A stretch of 64,000 nucleotides of DNA, taken from positions 651,946 through 715,945 of the forward strand of contig KL647307.1 of the NCBI GenBank assembly GCA_000727475.1. Direction: 5' to 3'. The DNA comes from Sarcocystis neurona (taxonomy: Eukaryota; Apicomplexa; Conoidasida; Eucoccidiorida; Sarcocystidae). Positions within the stretch are counted from its first letter, which is position 1. Each line of letters starts with the position of its first letter. Shown piece by piece: positions 12,551 to 24,378 of the stretch. A program made the translations under genes and the position numbers. The notes under the pieces were generated by a model. It made no database searches. It was not told the DNA's origin and saw nothing but the letters and a program-made list of their open reading frames with translations.

Positions 12551-13010
12551 ATGTAAATTTGTACCTCATATGCACTGTCACATGTGGGACTTTTCCAGAG
12601 GGCACGTTAACCGGTGCGTCACTGCGTACACAATTTCGAACGAGCGGGCCTCGGTATGTTCTTCAAAGAGGTCTTTCCATGGAGAGCCCGTTCAGCATTT
12701 CCTCCGTGTACCTGATGTGCAGCTCTTATTTATACTATGCAGCATTATAACTATGCACAGTTGGGCTTACATAAATACACGCTTCCCTATCTAAATTCGC
12801 AGTCAAGCGGAGTTCCCGCTGCGTCGATATGCAGAATCGTTGTTTTACTCGTTCGTTAGACCATGGAGACCTGCTTACACGGTGGAAGTTTTTTGTGAAC
12901 TAGTCACACATTAGACAACCGGGTCATCCAAATTCGTGCAATTATTGCAAGAACAATCACATCCAATGATTATATGCAGGGTTGCCCTGCACTAACACAC
13001 CTGTTCTCAG

Positions 13011-13084
13011 ACGACTCTGAGGACACGCGCTTGCTCAACGACCTTCTCCTGAAGAACGCTGTCTACAGTAATGAGGCGCGCTGA
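13011..13084 (+). other. Possible 3' exon, strand uncertain
   Basis: After TTCTCAG the frame DDSEDTRLLNDLLLKNAVYS reaches TGA. The reverse strand is also open across the same bases and looks equally protein-like, so the strand is not settled. Confidence 0.22.
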
Positions 13085-13461
13085 CTACGCGCCCTCAAAT
13101 TTTGTCCATTCCCACCACCGTTCCAGCTGCATGCTGTTGGTCTATGCAGCGCCACCCCTTTTTTCGTCTTCCACGTCCATACCCCACTCTTGACACAGAT
13201 CTGCGTACGATAGGATTGAGCAAAACTTCACTCGCCGCTTTCACTGAGGGGCGAAACTTCATCGTTCTTCCGCTTCCTCAACGGGTTCTCTTTGCAAGTC
13301 CTCGGGCGTTAAGGATACTTGGGGTTGCTTCTACAACTGCAGCATGCAATTTCTTCGTGTAATCTCGGCCCTCCTTCCAGGCAACTCTTCTCTACGGTAG
13401 AGGACTGCAATGTCCTTCATTATCAGCTCCTGCTTTAAACCTGTCCCGTCTTCAGCGTCAC

Positions 13462-14880
13462 TTAAGAGTCGTATGGAACAAGGGCTGCCCGCACAATGTA
13501 GGAATCTTTGTCTGGCACTACAGTAAGGGTGGTTTCTGCCACGTAGTCTCCACTTCGCAATTGCTGAAGAGGTTCCACTGTTTCTAGATCGCTTCCCGCA
13601 TCGTCCCCGTTACTCTCCTCGTAACCATCCCATCCGACGTTAAGAAGTGAGCGCAGCTTGTAGGACGCCTCCGCTTTTTCCGACTGGATAGGAATCTGTG
13701 CACAGAGCATTGCAGTGAGCTCTTCTCCAGCACTATACCACTGGGTTATATCGGAGCTGAATACTGCCAGTGGCTCAGGCTCGGTCGTTAGCGCCTCACC
13801 AGGGACGGCTGGTGAGACCATTTCCTCTAGGAGCACCGTAAGAATTGTAGGGTGCGGCAGCACAGCATTATCAGCAAGAGAAGCAGGGAATTCCATAATG
13901 ACACGGGCAGCCACACCGCGGATGCCCGGCTGCAAGTCAGAAAAGTTACACACTTCAACGTTAGGCACTGGAATGTCTTTTGGAGACGGTAGAGACATCG
14001 ACGCACTATCCATAGTAGGACTGGAAAGTGTGTTGGCAGCGTCTCTTGTTGGACGTTGCACGCCTGCGTCCCCTGCTGGTTGTGTCCCCTCTGCAAGAGG
14101 TTCTTCCTCCACAATGTTCTCAGCTTCATCAGCAGCGATGTCATCCTTGTCTGCTGTTGCTTGCACTCCTGTGTCTCTCACTTTGGCATTGAACAGCCGC
14201 ACGCGCACATTCTTGTATTCTTTCAGGCCTGCCTCTACGTCCGTCAGGCCCGCGAAACCGAGCTGTGGAGCGGAACTGCTGGATTTTTTTGTTTTTGTCT
14301 CATTATCAGCGGCAGGTACAACGCGAGCGTATAGGCCATACTGTTCCGCTTCGGGTACTTTAGCGCAGAAACTGAACTGAATAGGTTCGTCTACCTCGTA
14401 AATGTCGCTGACTTCTTGCTGATAAATGTAGAGAAGCGGACGGTCTTGTACTTTTGCATCAGAGCTGGCATCTTGAAGCTCAATAGTCAGGAATGTTGGT
14501 GTAGGTAGCTTCTCGGGGAAGCGCTCCTTTTGCCACGTAACGTATCCAGAGAAATCCACTGCCATTTTACCAGGCGTATCTTCTGTAGTGGCAGCAGAGT
14601 CGCACTGAATCTGATAAAGCCACGCCGGGTCCGCCTGGCTGGGGGGAATGTCGTAGAACAGGGCATCAGTTGGTTGCGGCTCCGGCACCTCAGTAGGAAC
14701 AGGAGCAGCAGGGGCAGGGGCAGGAGCAGGGACAAGAACTGAAGCAGCAAGAGGAAAGACTGGACGAGCTCTGCCTTTCCCGAAAGTCGCCGTTGTCGGC
14801 AAAACACAGACGGTTCCTGCGAGCAGTCCTGCCAAGAGTAATTTTTGGGGGTGAAGAAGAGGTAGAAGGGGCGCCATCAT
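13462..14880 (-). CDS. Secreted protein with two related domains
   Basis: A single-exon ORF of 472 residues. The start was chosen at the first Met followed by a signal peptide (residues 1-31: a polar start, then KLLLAGLLAGTVCVL). Translation upstream of it, though open to 15177, does not look like one protein. After a Pro/Ala-rich stretch (40-65) come two copies of a domain, about 107-235 and 318-470. Equivalent lines are KLPTPTFLTIELQD / VLPHPTILTVLLEE and PLLYIYQQEV...IQFSFCAKVP / PLAVFSSDIT...LTAMLCAQIP, so each copy keeps one Cys. They are joined by an acidic Ser/Ala linker. The order of beta-like strands recalls the bacterial YbaY/YscW lipoprotein-chaperone fold, but that is a weak impression. 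No transmembrane segment or GPI-like tail is seen. Probably secreted or targeted to a secretory organelle. Confidence 0.8.
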   Translation of the reverse strand: MMAPLLPLLHPQKLLLAGLLAGTVCVLPTTATFGKGRARPVFPLAASVLVPAPAPAPAAPVPTEVPEPQPTDALFYDIPPSQADPAWLYQIQCDSAATTEDTPGKMAVDFSGYVTWQKERFPEKLPTPTFLTIELQDASSDAKVQDRPLLYIYQQEVSDIYEVDEPIQFSFCAKVPEAEQYGLYARVVPAADNETKTKKSSSSAPQLGFAGLTDVEAGLKEYKNVRVRLFNAKVRDTGVQATADKDDIAADEAENIVEEEPLAEGTQPAGDAGVQRPTRDAANTLSSPTMDSASMSLPSPKDIPVPNVEVCNFSDLQPGIRGVAARVIMEFPASLADNAVLPHPTILTVLLEEMVSPAVPGEALTTEPEPLAVFSSDITQWYSAGEELTAMLCAQIPIQSEKAEASYKLRSLLNVGWDGYEESNGDDAGSDLETVEPLQQLRSGDYVAETTLTVVPDKDSYIVRAALVPYDS

Positions 14881-17800
14881 GAGAAACCTGGGCGCCGCTG
14901 ATATTTTGCTAGAAAAACAAAGAAAGATGACGAGCTCCGGGAAATATGACCTGCCTGCAGTGCACGAAACACAGTCAAGCAAAGCAAAGCACGTAAAGAC
15001 TAGCTTGTGACAAACCTTCTGCTGACGGACACAGGACAACGAGATGCGTATATCCACCTCGGAACAACCGCGAAAGCGTTTTTTCGATGAGTGACATCCC
15101 CTACGCAGAGCACGCGATGCATGCGTAACAGTCCGAATATAGATACGCAAATGCAGGGACTGCATTCGTTCTGCCACGGTGGTACTTATACGTTATTCGC
15201 CTCCTTAGACCGGCGGTACCCCCAACGATAGATTTGTTCTGCAGCCACTCAGACTGTGGAGCACGTGTGTATGAAACAAGTAAGATATCTTTTTAGAAGT
15301 ACACGTTTCTCCACAGATATGTTTGTTTAAGTTTGTTTGTGCGCTTCGCAGCTGATGTCGGCAGGCCGATGTGCATCTATGCACATTCTCGTGAAAACGT
15401 GTTACAGAATCAAGTAACTTGTAAATTCGCAGAACTCTTGCAAGCACGAGATGGGCATTCTAGATCGTATGGAGAGCAACAAGAATACACTTGTGTATAT
15501 CTACAGCTTGTGAAGGCACACGAAAGCAGCGGACAACTAAATGGGAAACAAAAAAGACAGAGGACAGAATCCGTATGACGAACGCTGCACGCTCACGAAA
15601 AAGATGTTCTAGCGACCACGTCTAAGCGTAGTGCCCTGAACATCACATTACGTGCTGTGAACATGCATACGAGTGCAAGTCGGACACTTCAGGTTGTTGA
15701 AGCAAGAAAGCTAGTGTTTTCCTGTGAAGTCGCTCTAAAATATTTCTAACAGTTTGGTGGATCCGCAGCTTGGTCTCCTCGACATGCACGTGTGGGTAGC
15801 TGGAAACGTGAACTGCGACCTCCTAAAATTACGTGTATGACAAACGTTTTATCCTGTAGAATCCCCACACAAGCGTAAGCCGTCCAGAATGTCTTAACAA
15901 CCCTCAGTAGGCAAAACACAGAAGAACGTTGCCTCGAGTGTGTCTGTTACATGCTCGCAGTTGTCTTATTCTACCAAAAACCTTGCGCGGCTGCGAGAGC
16001 ACCGCGGAAAATTAGTGCCACATGCCAGCAAATTCCCTCATCAATTGAAATACTTCGTCTTTGAAATGACAGATGTGTCCGTTTTCAGTCACGTGTGTAC
16101 TTGCTGATGCGTGCTCCAAAACAATACGCATTTATAGTGTATCAGACCAGGAAAAAACACCTTTGGCACGTTCCATCCCTCTCAAGGAAGTATACAGAAG
16201 TCCAAACTAACGTACGTGTCACCACACACATATATCTGAACGAAGTTTTGCCTTGAATACACTCTGCCCTTTGACGCATACATATATGGACATTTATTTA
16301 CACCGTACGACCCACCAACACACACACGTGTGACAATTATTCTTGCGTTGTACAAGCGCATGTCCATAGTCACAAGATCATCTTGAATTTTCCGGGACTC
16401 ACCTGCAAAGAAGAGTTGCTTGTTGAGTCGAGAAGAATATATCTATGGTTGACTGGGGGACAGTTGCGTTGGTGCGGTCAACACGCAAGAGCAAGTGCCT
16501 GAATCCCGCCGTCGCAGCGCTTTGCTCCACAAAGCTACATCAGCGTCACAGTAGTTCCATCAGAAATATTCCCATCACCACTCTCCATCTACTTTTGACA
16601 TCGTCTCCTATTGCACTGCTGCAGCCATTTATGCAGGGAAAGCCCCGAGAGTCTCCACTGACTCTTAACCGCATGTACACATGTACGTACACACAAAAGC
16701 AGAACAAGTGCTCCTCAAGGTGTGAATTTACAACCAACTGGTGAAGGAAAAGACATCTACTTTTTACCGATTAGATATGGGCACCCTTATGTGCATACAG
16801 GACACGGACCTAGTCATATATGCACACCTGTATGTTAAAAGGGAGCTGGATGTCCAAAAAGGTCTAGGTAAGTCTTCACTCAGGTGGGATTCTCCACGCA
16901 GGTGGTAAGCAGAAAAAACCACAATTACTGTGCGGATAGCCGTCCAAAGAATCATATTTTGAGTCGTCCTAAGCAAAAAGTGCGGCGCCGGGATACACAG
17001 GTTTCTGATGACGGAAACTTCACTTGTTAACGCCATAGGTAGCAGAACAGGACGAGCAACTGCAATAAAGAAAGTTCCTAAAAGTCAAGCTTAAAATGAA
17101 ATCTGTCCTGCTGGTAAATCGTTAAGATGCTGTCCCCGTTATTCTCACTTTCCTAAAGACGTTTATATACACAACGTATACACAGACACGGCCGTGAAAA
17201 CAGATACACGCAGTCGCACGCGGACTCCAACACGCTTAAACATGTAAATGCGTGCCTTATGATTGCATTTTGTGTCTAAAATGGCGCAGTAGCTGCAGAC
17301 TTCTCCCTTTCGATTAGTGCAGATTATAGGACACCGCTCTGCCTTGGACGCACATAGATAGCACATGGGGAGAGCAAACTTCCGTGAACTACTACTGCGG
17401 CGTATCCTCGGAACGCTTCCCCAAATGGGAGGTGAAGTATGAAAGCCGTAGCCGTGCGCAATTCCGTCTCGACTTCTTCTTTCCATTATTACTAGATGAA
17501 TAGCTTGGCTCTCCAGACACGGGTTTGTACTACGTGAGCTAATTATGTTCTCCGAAACTGAAGCGCACGCGCACATATAGATTTCCCCGTGCGTCTGTGT
17601 ATCTCTGCGTTTCTGTAGGTATGCGTAAACGTAAGGCTAGGACGATACACACGTACACATGTGTGTATATATATATATATAAATGGATCCGCCCGGTAGT
17701 ATTATCATACTAGTGGCAGATGCCTACACTCGTCAAGTGCAGAAATCGTGTTTGTTGAACGCGTAGTTTATGAAGACGCGTATAGAGGGAAAAGTATACA

Positions 17801-18100
17801 TTGACGTGTATAAAGCAGAAAGTGGGAATGTCGTAGGATGGATGTGGGAGGTGCAGGTTCTTTGTGGATCACGCAGCAGTCGGCAGTGCAACCTGTATAT
17901 ATTTTTCAACAGAGATACATATGTAGGTGAATCTAGATAACTGCACGAAGAGATGAATGCACGCAAGAATCTCTTCCAGGGGGTCACACCTAACGGCACC
18001 CGACAAAGTTCTGCCGAAGGCAAATAGGTGAAGTTGATACGTAGGCCGATTGCCAGCGGTATAGTGCAGTGTCCCACTGCGTCGTCTTACGAAATCCGTA
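14881..18100. other. Repeat-poor stretch, no assigned gene
   Basis: Even-composition DNA with only a short TATATA run near 17665. ORFs are short on both strands. The one notable item, a Cys-patterned frame on the minus strand, is entered separately. Confidence 0.5.
17163..17576 (-). other. Open frame with Zn2Cys6-like cysteine spacing
   Basis: In this frame CYLCASKAERC is followed by 11 residues and then CSYCAILDTKC, i.e. C-x2-C-x6-C-x11-C-x2-C-x6-C, the spacing of fungal binuclear zinc clusters. The usual basic RxRK residues before the third Cys are only partly present (SKAER). No exon borders or neighbouring domain could be established, so chance is possible. Confidence 0.2.
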
Positions 18101-19005
18101 TTTGCGGGCTGCTCCTCGATAGACTCTTAAACGTTCAGTTATAATGTGTTCTGTTCCACCTACACAGATATTCAACTAACCAAAACCGAACACACTTGCA
18201 TTTGTACAAGGCACACACGATACGCATTAGTACAGGTGCCGTCACAAGAGAGCGTATGTCTCTCTTGTTGCACTTCCCTGCTCCTCTGTCTCTGTATGGG
18301 CTGCGTAGTTGTTGTTCGTGGAGTAAAAGATCTACTCTGCTCTGTCTTGTGGACTTTAGCAGGCCTCTACTTCGGTGCACTTCCGTACAGACATGCACAT
18401 ATGTACGTACACACTCGTATGTATGTATACTTATAACACTCCGGTGGGCAGACACCTGTCGGAAACGGTAGCACTTGGATCGCAAGCAGGTGGTCCGCTG
18501 TGGAAAGCACGCAACAACTGTCTAGTACTGGTAACTGCAAGATTTCACCATCCGGTGAGTGCAAGCGTTTCACTGCAGATCTGTGGGAGAACGCGAAAGA
18601 GAAAAAGCCGTACATTCACTACTTTTTCAGTATACAACAAGAACTTCCGCTAACAAATATTAGCGTCTACTAACTCCGTTTGAAGGAGAATACCTGCGCG
18701 TGGAAGTACACGGATAGAAGCGTAGGAATCAACAGTGTTCTGACGCTCCTCCTGTGCAAATGTGAATCGTCTCGACTACAACAAGTACACGAGTTGTATG
18801 CGTGAGGGAAAAGCAATCTTTCTCTTTTGCGTCCTACGTGACAAGTAAAAGAGTTTAGCGGGTCCAGCATGTCATTTCTAGGCGTGTCGAGAGTTTATGC
18901 TGGTATATAGTAGACGGTGGCCACTACATGTATTTCCCATCAAAACTGCTGCAATGTCTTAGTCTCGCCTTGGCAGGAAGGGCTTCTAAACGCACCTGAA
19001 GGTGG

Positions 19006-19482
19006 TCACAAGATGCTATGACAGTAAACACTACAGTGACTGTACCCTAATGTAACGTACGGTCCGAGACTGGTCAACACGAAGTTATTTTGGTCAATAA
19101 TCCACATGACACCTGTGACAGGAGACGTTACCGTAGGGACGTCGACTGCCGCATGTGTTGTATGCGTGCATGAGTAGCATACCGCAGACACAGTGCGAAA
19201 TCTTGTTGGCCCTGGAGCGGGTGCCTGTACTATGAGTATCTTGAAGAAGACGGAGCCCCTGTAGTCAAAGGGAAAAGTCATATACAGCACTCTCTGCATT
19301 CGTTTTCCAGCCACGCTGGAAGGCAAGGAGATATAGGAAATTGCTAAAATTTTAAGCAGGGTGAAATGTCTGCCGCACATTGCATGGATGAAATCGCTTT
19401 CTATTGATGTCCACATTAACTGGGAACAGAAGTCAACCGGTGGGTGCGACCCGGAGACCATACGTACACGTGGGTGTGTCAT
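19006..19482 (-). other. Open frame, possibly coding, unassigned
   Basis: 159 codons including the stop, with a non-repetitive, mixed hydrophobic composition (segments KRMQRVLYMTFPFDYRG, FFKILIVQAPAPGPTRF, TGVMWIIDQNNFVLTSLG). No family, signal peptide or zinc motif was recognised. The upstream part of the frame is short of a convincing start, so if real it is more likely an exon than a whole gene. Confidence 0.28.
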
Positions 19483-20464
19483 TTTTGTTCACCGATGCCC
19501 AGGTAGTTCACAAAAGCTAGTGCACATGGAACTGCGATGCTCTGGAAACGATACTTTTGCCATAAAAATTCAGACAGTGCATGCCAAAGCGTCAAAACTA
19601 CCATGACATAAGGCATTCAATAGTAGTCACGGAGGAAATACAACGGCCATCTACTCGGGCCATTAGGTAATTTTTGACTCGTTGGGGTGTAAGAGGGAAG
19701 GGTCAATTACAAGGATGAAGGAGTAAATCTTACTCAGTGGCATACCCACAACAGGGAACGAGCACCTTCTAAGGCTAGTGTCATGGTTAAAAGACGAAAG
19801 GACGACGCAGCTGCCGTGGATTATACGGTCTGAATACGACGCCCTGCGTACTTTACTGTGTGGTAGCCGAAATCGTCCTTTATGAACGTTCTAAGATGCA
19901 CGTGAAATCCCTCTACGTAGATTGCTTTTCACCGTCGTACAATGCTTGCTCCGATATCACGTAATCTCTGCAGTTGGACACCTGTTCTGTGCTCTATGTT
20001 GTCGGCGATACGTAAACCCTGGCTATTTCGAACGCCACAACTATTTGCTTTGAAGAGACCCAAACCACGCCCGACGGTTGTGCAAATACACCTTTTAGAG
20101 CTCCGTAATGTTGGACTGCATCGGATGCTGTGATTCTGTCCTTTTTTTTCCTTTTTCGGGCGTATGTGTGTGTTTGCATGTCTATGCGCCAACCCGTGTG
20201 CGTATCAGTGTAGCCATACACGTGTGTAACATCTACTACGTTGGTTGCCGTTCTCAGGGTCCATTTTCATCTCTGTTGTTGAAGCGAAGACACGTACGCG
20301 TTACGTCATATTTTAGTACAAACTTGTGCAGGAATTTCCCAGGTTCTGGAGTGCTGCACGCCGAATAAGCAAAAATGAAACTGCGAGTGTCTAGAGCCAG
20401 TACGGACAAATAGAGTACTGCAATGTTTAAACATATAGTTGTGTTTTCATTCCTCCGGAATTAG

Positions 20465-20541
20465 ACCGTGTCTCACAACTGCTCGACCACATGGCCAGCG
20501 AGGGACGCCGTCACGAGTGTCCTTTGAAAGCAAGCCTGTAA
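20465..20541 (+). other. Possible 3' exon of an unassigned gene
   Basis: After CCGGAATTAG the frame RVSQLLDHMASEGRRHECPL ends in TAA after KASL. It has a helical, charged composition unlike random translation, but an overlapping frame is also open and no partner exon was identified. Confidence 0.28.
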
Positions 20542-22689
20542 CGCTAGGCGTCCTCTGCGAGGTGATTTTCGATCAGTCAACGCCCGTAGTAACAGAACTG
20601 GTTCGGGAAGCAGCTTTGCGTGGAGGTTTTTAGGCATTTGATGCTGTCAGTACGATGTGATTCGATAGTTGGCGTATCGCTCCTGCGACGGCATCCCTCA
20701 GCAGCTGTGTAACGTCGCGGGGCGTGCCGGGGCGCATACCCTTGATAGGGATCATTCTAGAAAGAAAAGCTTTTCAGCACGGAGATACTCTGGCGGAAGG
20801 GAACTTCAGTGTGAATTTGTCAAGCAGGTACAACTCCACAGGGAAGGATGCTCGGAAACATTTGGAACCACTGTGCAATCTCCAGTTTGTTAAGTAGGAT
20901 ACGGACTGAATACTAGATAACGCCGATACTGGTGTAGAAGAAACGTAATCAGATGGGTGTTTCCTGCCGAGTACGCCTTTTTTTCGCAGATCTGCACGAG
21001 CGTCACTTCTTCGGCCAGCAAGTAAATTAATGGAAGCTCTTCGCAAAAAAAACGTTTTAAGGGAAGAACTGCGGAGAAAAGATGTTTTCAGTAGATACCA
21101 CGTGGTAAAGCATGCTTCCCCCAAAAAGACATTCTAGCAGAACCCGGTCTCCGTAGGAGAGTTCAGCAGTGACCCAAGACCAGTACGGTGAATAAGGGAA
21201 AGTATCCGCGTAATGGAATCTGAGGAAAAAACTCCTTATTTCGACTGAAAGTTTGCCTCTAAACAGAGCCGTGTGCGGTAAGATATGTAACATTTTCAGA
21301 AATAAGGTGACGCGTCCTTCTGCCAAAGTATTTCTTCCGTTAAAGTTATGCGGAAGAGACGGTCAGTATGTTCAGAACATGCTTTCGTCGACAAAAATGG
21401 TTGGAGGAAACGTTGTTTGGGAAGGACGTGTCCGCAGCGTGGATCATAACGAGTGGGAAATTGATACAATATACTACTTTCCGGCAAAATATTCTCCGTC
21501 ATACCATAGTGGACCGCGACAAAGTGTTGCTCCTCCAAAATGACACCACAACGACACACACACATGGAAGCAGCACCGGCCGCAAATGATTCTCTCGCGC
21601 GCCTTACCCTTTATTCCGCGGCCAGGGCAACGCACACACATAGAGTTACACGTGTTCATACTTACACCGTCAAATTTACTGTGTAAAGCAATAACTACGG
21701 TGATAGGCGTACACATACTATATTTGTATGTGTGTGTTGAATATACTGCAACGAATGACACTTTATACATGCGTTTTATTTCTCTCTTTTCATATGTATT
21801 CACTGTGTACGGCAACAGACACGGTAATACTCGTGTGCCCGCCATATATAAATCCATGTGTTAAATTCACAACAGCAAAGGAACTGTACATACGAGTGTG
21901 AATTGTTCGATCTCTCTCTCTCTTTATATACATATATATATATCCGTCGAGAGGGATACGGTGAAAAGGACATTTGATACACAGGGGGCGTTGCTGCGGC
22001 TGCTAATTTCTTTTTTTACGGTTGTGAAAACTCTAGTCATCTATATGCTTCGATGTGGATGTATGCACATGTGTTTACAATGAAGATAGACGAAAAAGAC
22101 AAAAAAGTGGTGAGTTTCAACCAGTCGAATGGGTGCAGGCTGTACAAAGAGAAAAATCTAGATTTGCGCACCTTATGTGTGTCACCGTTGGCGCAGTGAA
22201 ACCTATTACCACCAATGTTAAGATTTTACAGAAATCTTCTTGTGCGCGGCCGCCTTCTCTTGAGTTCTCTTCCTGCTTTCTTACAATTGAGTAACGTAGC
22301 ACAAGTGCCAGCCACATGTTTAGTGAAAAGCCGTGTGACGTAACGGGCTGTGAAAGCTTAGATCCTACAAGTAGTCCAGATAGGGTAATGATGTGAAGCG
22401 TGCCTGACTGCTGCCGCCAAAATTGTCATGAACATACGGCCGATGACTACTTTTTCCACATCGTTACTGTTCCTCCTCCGTTCTGAATTTCTCTTTCCTT
22501 ATTTGTCACCTTCTCCGTTGTCTTCTCTTTTGTTCGTGGACACCATTTGCAAAGTTCACGAATGTTGCCGTGCACTTCCCGGCAAAGGCGTTCCTCTTCG
22601 CCGGCTACACAGCGCAACGACATCAGCTACGTTCACGTTTCACTGTTCCTCCGCAGGCACGTATTCCTACTTACACGCGTGCGCACGGT

Positions 22690-24060
22690 GTACATGCATA
22701 TATATATATATATATATATACATACATACATACATACATACATACATACACGTGAACCCATAAGTATCAATATTCAAATACATACACGTACACATATATA
22801 TATATATATATGTATATATGTAGAGAGAGAGACAGGGAAGCGCTGGGGTGCGCAGATGCCTACGCAGAAACACGGTCTTTACGTGTCTATCCCTGCATGG
22901 ACGTACGTATACATGTATCGCTACATATATGCATACACATGCACACGTATGCACGGAGGGGGTATGTATACTTCTACATATCCATCTACATCTACACATA
23001 TATATACATATATATGTGCATTTACACACGTACATTTATGCATGTGCCAACTCTTCGGTGTACGGCAGTAGCTGGCAATGCCGTCACGTGATAGTGAATT
23101 CCTCCTGACGCATATACACACACAAAGACACGAAAATGGTAATAATCAGACACAGATGCACGCGGTCCTACAAACGCGTCTACACAAATACAGGTAAATG
23201 ACGAAAATCAACGTGTACACGCATAAACACACACACACACATATGTATACATTTGTGTACCCTGGGATACATCTACGGAGCAACTAACGTTCTATAAGGG
23301 GGTTGTGTGTATTTCTCTGGTCTGCTCCCTCCACGTACTTCAAACTCACGTTCTCCACGCACACGTGCAATATGTACACATACCTGTTAACAATATAAAG
23401 ATGTCCAAACATATCCAGGATTACTACATACGTATATATATATATATATGCTTTCAGGTGCAATATACATGTCTTGTGTAATGTGTAACACCTCGCAATT
23501 ACGGCGGCACATATCGAGGCACACGCTGACAACTGCGGAGTACATATATGTGTACGTATGGGGAAAAGCGACCATACGAATATAGGGATATGTATGTATA
23601 AGCACTGTCAAAGAGATGGGACGTAAATACACACACAGTACATACACGCATAGACTTTGTCCCTATAAATTTCCTCTACAGTTTATACGTGTCAGCATTT
23701 TCCAAGTATCTGTTAAGTGTGCAAGACTTTGCACCTGGCTACCCAGGTGTATGATATACCCACGCCGATAAGCGCTTCAATATCCCTTACACCCCACACA
23801 GAGACCGAGTGTTGACTGACGGCGAGAACATGCAGAGAGAGACATACACAAGCGGATTTCGTAGAGATGCAGGCGCTTGTATATGTAACTCTTTGACAAA
23901 CACATAAAGAGAGAAGAAAGGTGTGGACGCAAGGCGCGCAGTGTGTCGTATAAAGCCGCCAAAAAACGCTCCAACAGCAGCATACGCTCCTCCGAGGCTG
24001 TGCCGGCTCTTCTTTTTTATGTCGAGAAACGCTGAAAAAGACGACCTCCGTCAATTTCCG
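22690..24060. repeat. AT/CA microsatellites, including a (TACA)n run
   Basis: TATATA blocks alternate with a pure ACAT/TACA run at about 22720-22750 and more complex spacers. No coding segment was recognised. This lies downstream of BRE1 on the minus strand. Confidence 0.6.
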
Positions 24061-24300
24061 TGGCTGTTCCACCCCCCGGTTTCGCCTGCCACTCTTCCTT
24101 CACATTCCTTCTTTTCTTTTTCTACAATATATGTGCCTCCTCCTTCTCTTCTCGTCCTTCGCCTCCCCCACTTGCTGTCTTCGTCCTCTTCTCTCCTGTT
24201 GCGCCTTTTATTCCCTTCTTCTTCTTAAATTCCCCCTCTTCCTCTCGACTTTTTTCTCTCTCTCTGTTAACCTCTGCTGACTCATTTCCCCCATCCACAT
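24060..24300. other. Pyrimidine-rich block just 3' of BRE1
   Basis: Almost only C and T on the plus strand, so GA-rich in the BRE1 sense. It starts about 30 bases beyond the BRE1 stop and would form the proximal 3' UTR or terminator region. No AATAAA-like signal stands out. Confidence 0.45.
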
Positions 24301-24328
24301 CTCCATATCTGCGTGATGTACAGGGAAA

Positions 24329-24378
24329 CTAATTGTCGAGGTACACTCGACGAATATCTTTCTGGTCGAACTGCGCCT
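24329..24378 (-). CDS. BRE1: BRE1 exon 18, C terminus
   Basis: Acceptor CTGCTGCAG. The split Lys codon completes CPHCK, followed by AQFDQKDIRRVYLDN and TAG. The F-x4-D-[IV]-x2-[IV]-Y-L ending is diagnostic for Bre1/HUB E3s and chose this exon over other candidates. Confidence 0.93.

Larger units (their letters stand above)
10378..13461. other. Repeat-poor stretch with unassigned exon-like ORFs
   Basis: No gene could be assembled. Coding-looking pieces on the plus strand are: a possible start at 10635 (MEFRSGPKK, donor-like GTGAAG after about 22 codons); 11286-11386 after ATATGCAG (TSRYSPGVSVYMCNTFAERL, ending LARKLYQF and TAA); and 13011-13084 after TTCTCAG (DDSEDTRLLNDLLLKN, ending in TGA). 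On the minus strand 12050-12550 and 10828-11094 are open, the latter starting with a hydrophobic signal-like segment. Several of these windows are open in more than one frame, so none is called as a gene. Confidence 0.35.
18101..22690. other. Repeat-poor stretch with scattered exon-like segments
   Basis: Segments that look coding but could not be joined are: plus strand about 18451-18552, ending at a strong GTGAGT donor and open in two frames; minus strand 19006-19482; minus strand about 19994-20130; and a plus-strand terminal segment at 20465-20541. At about 22,690 the AT/TACA microsatellites of the next repeat-rich block begin. Confidence 0.35.
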
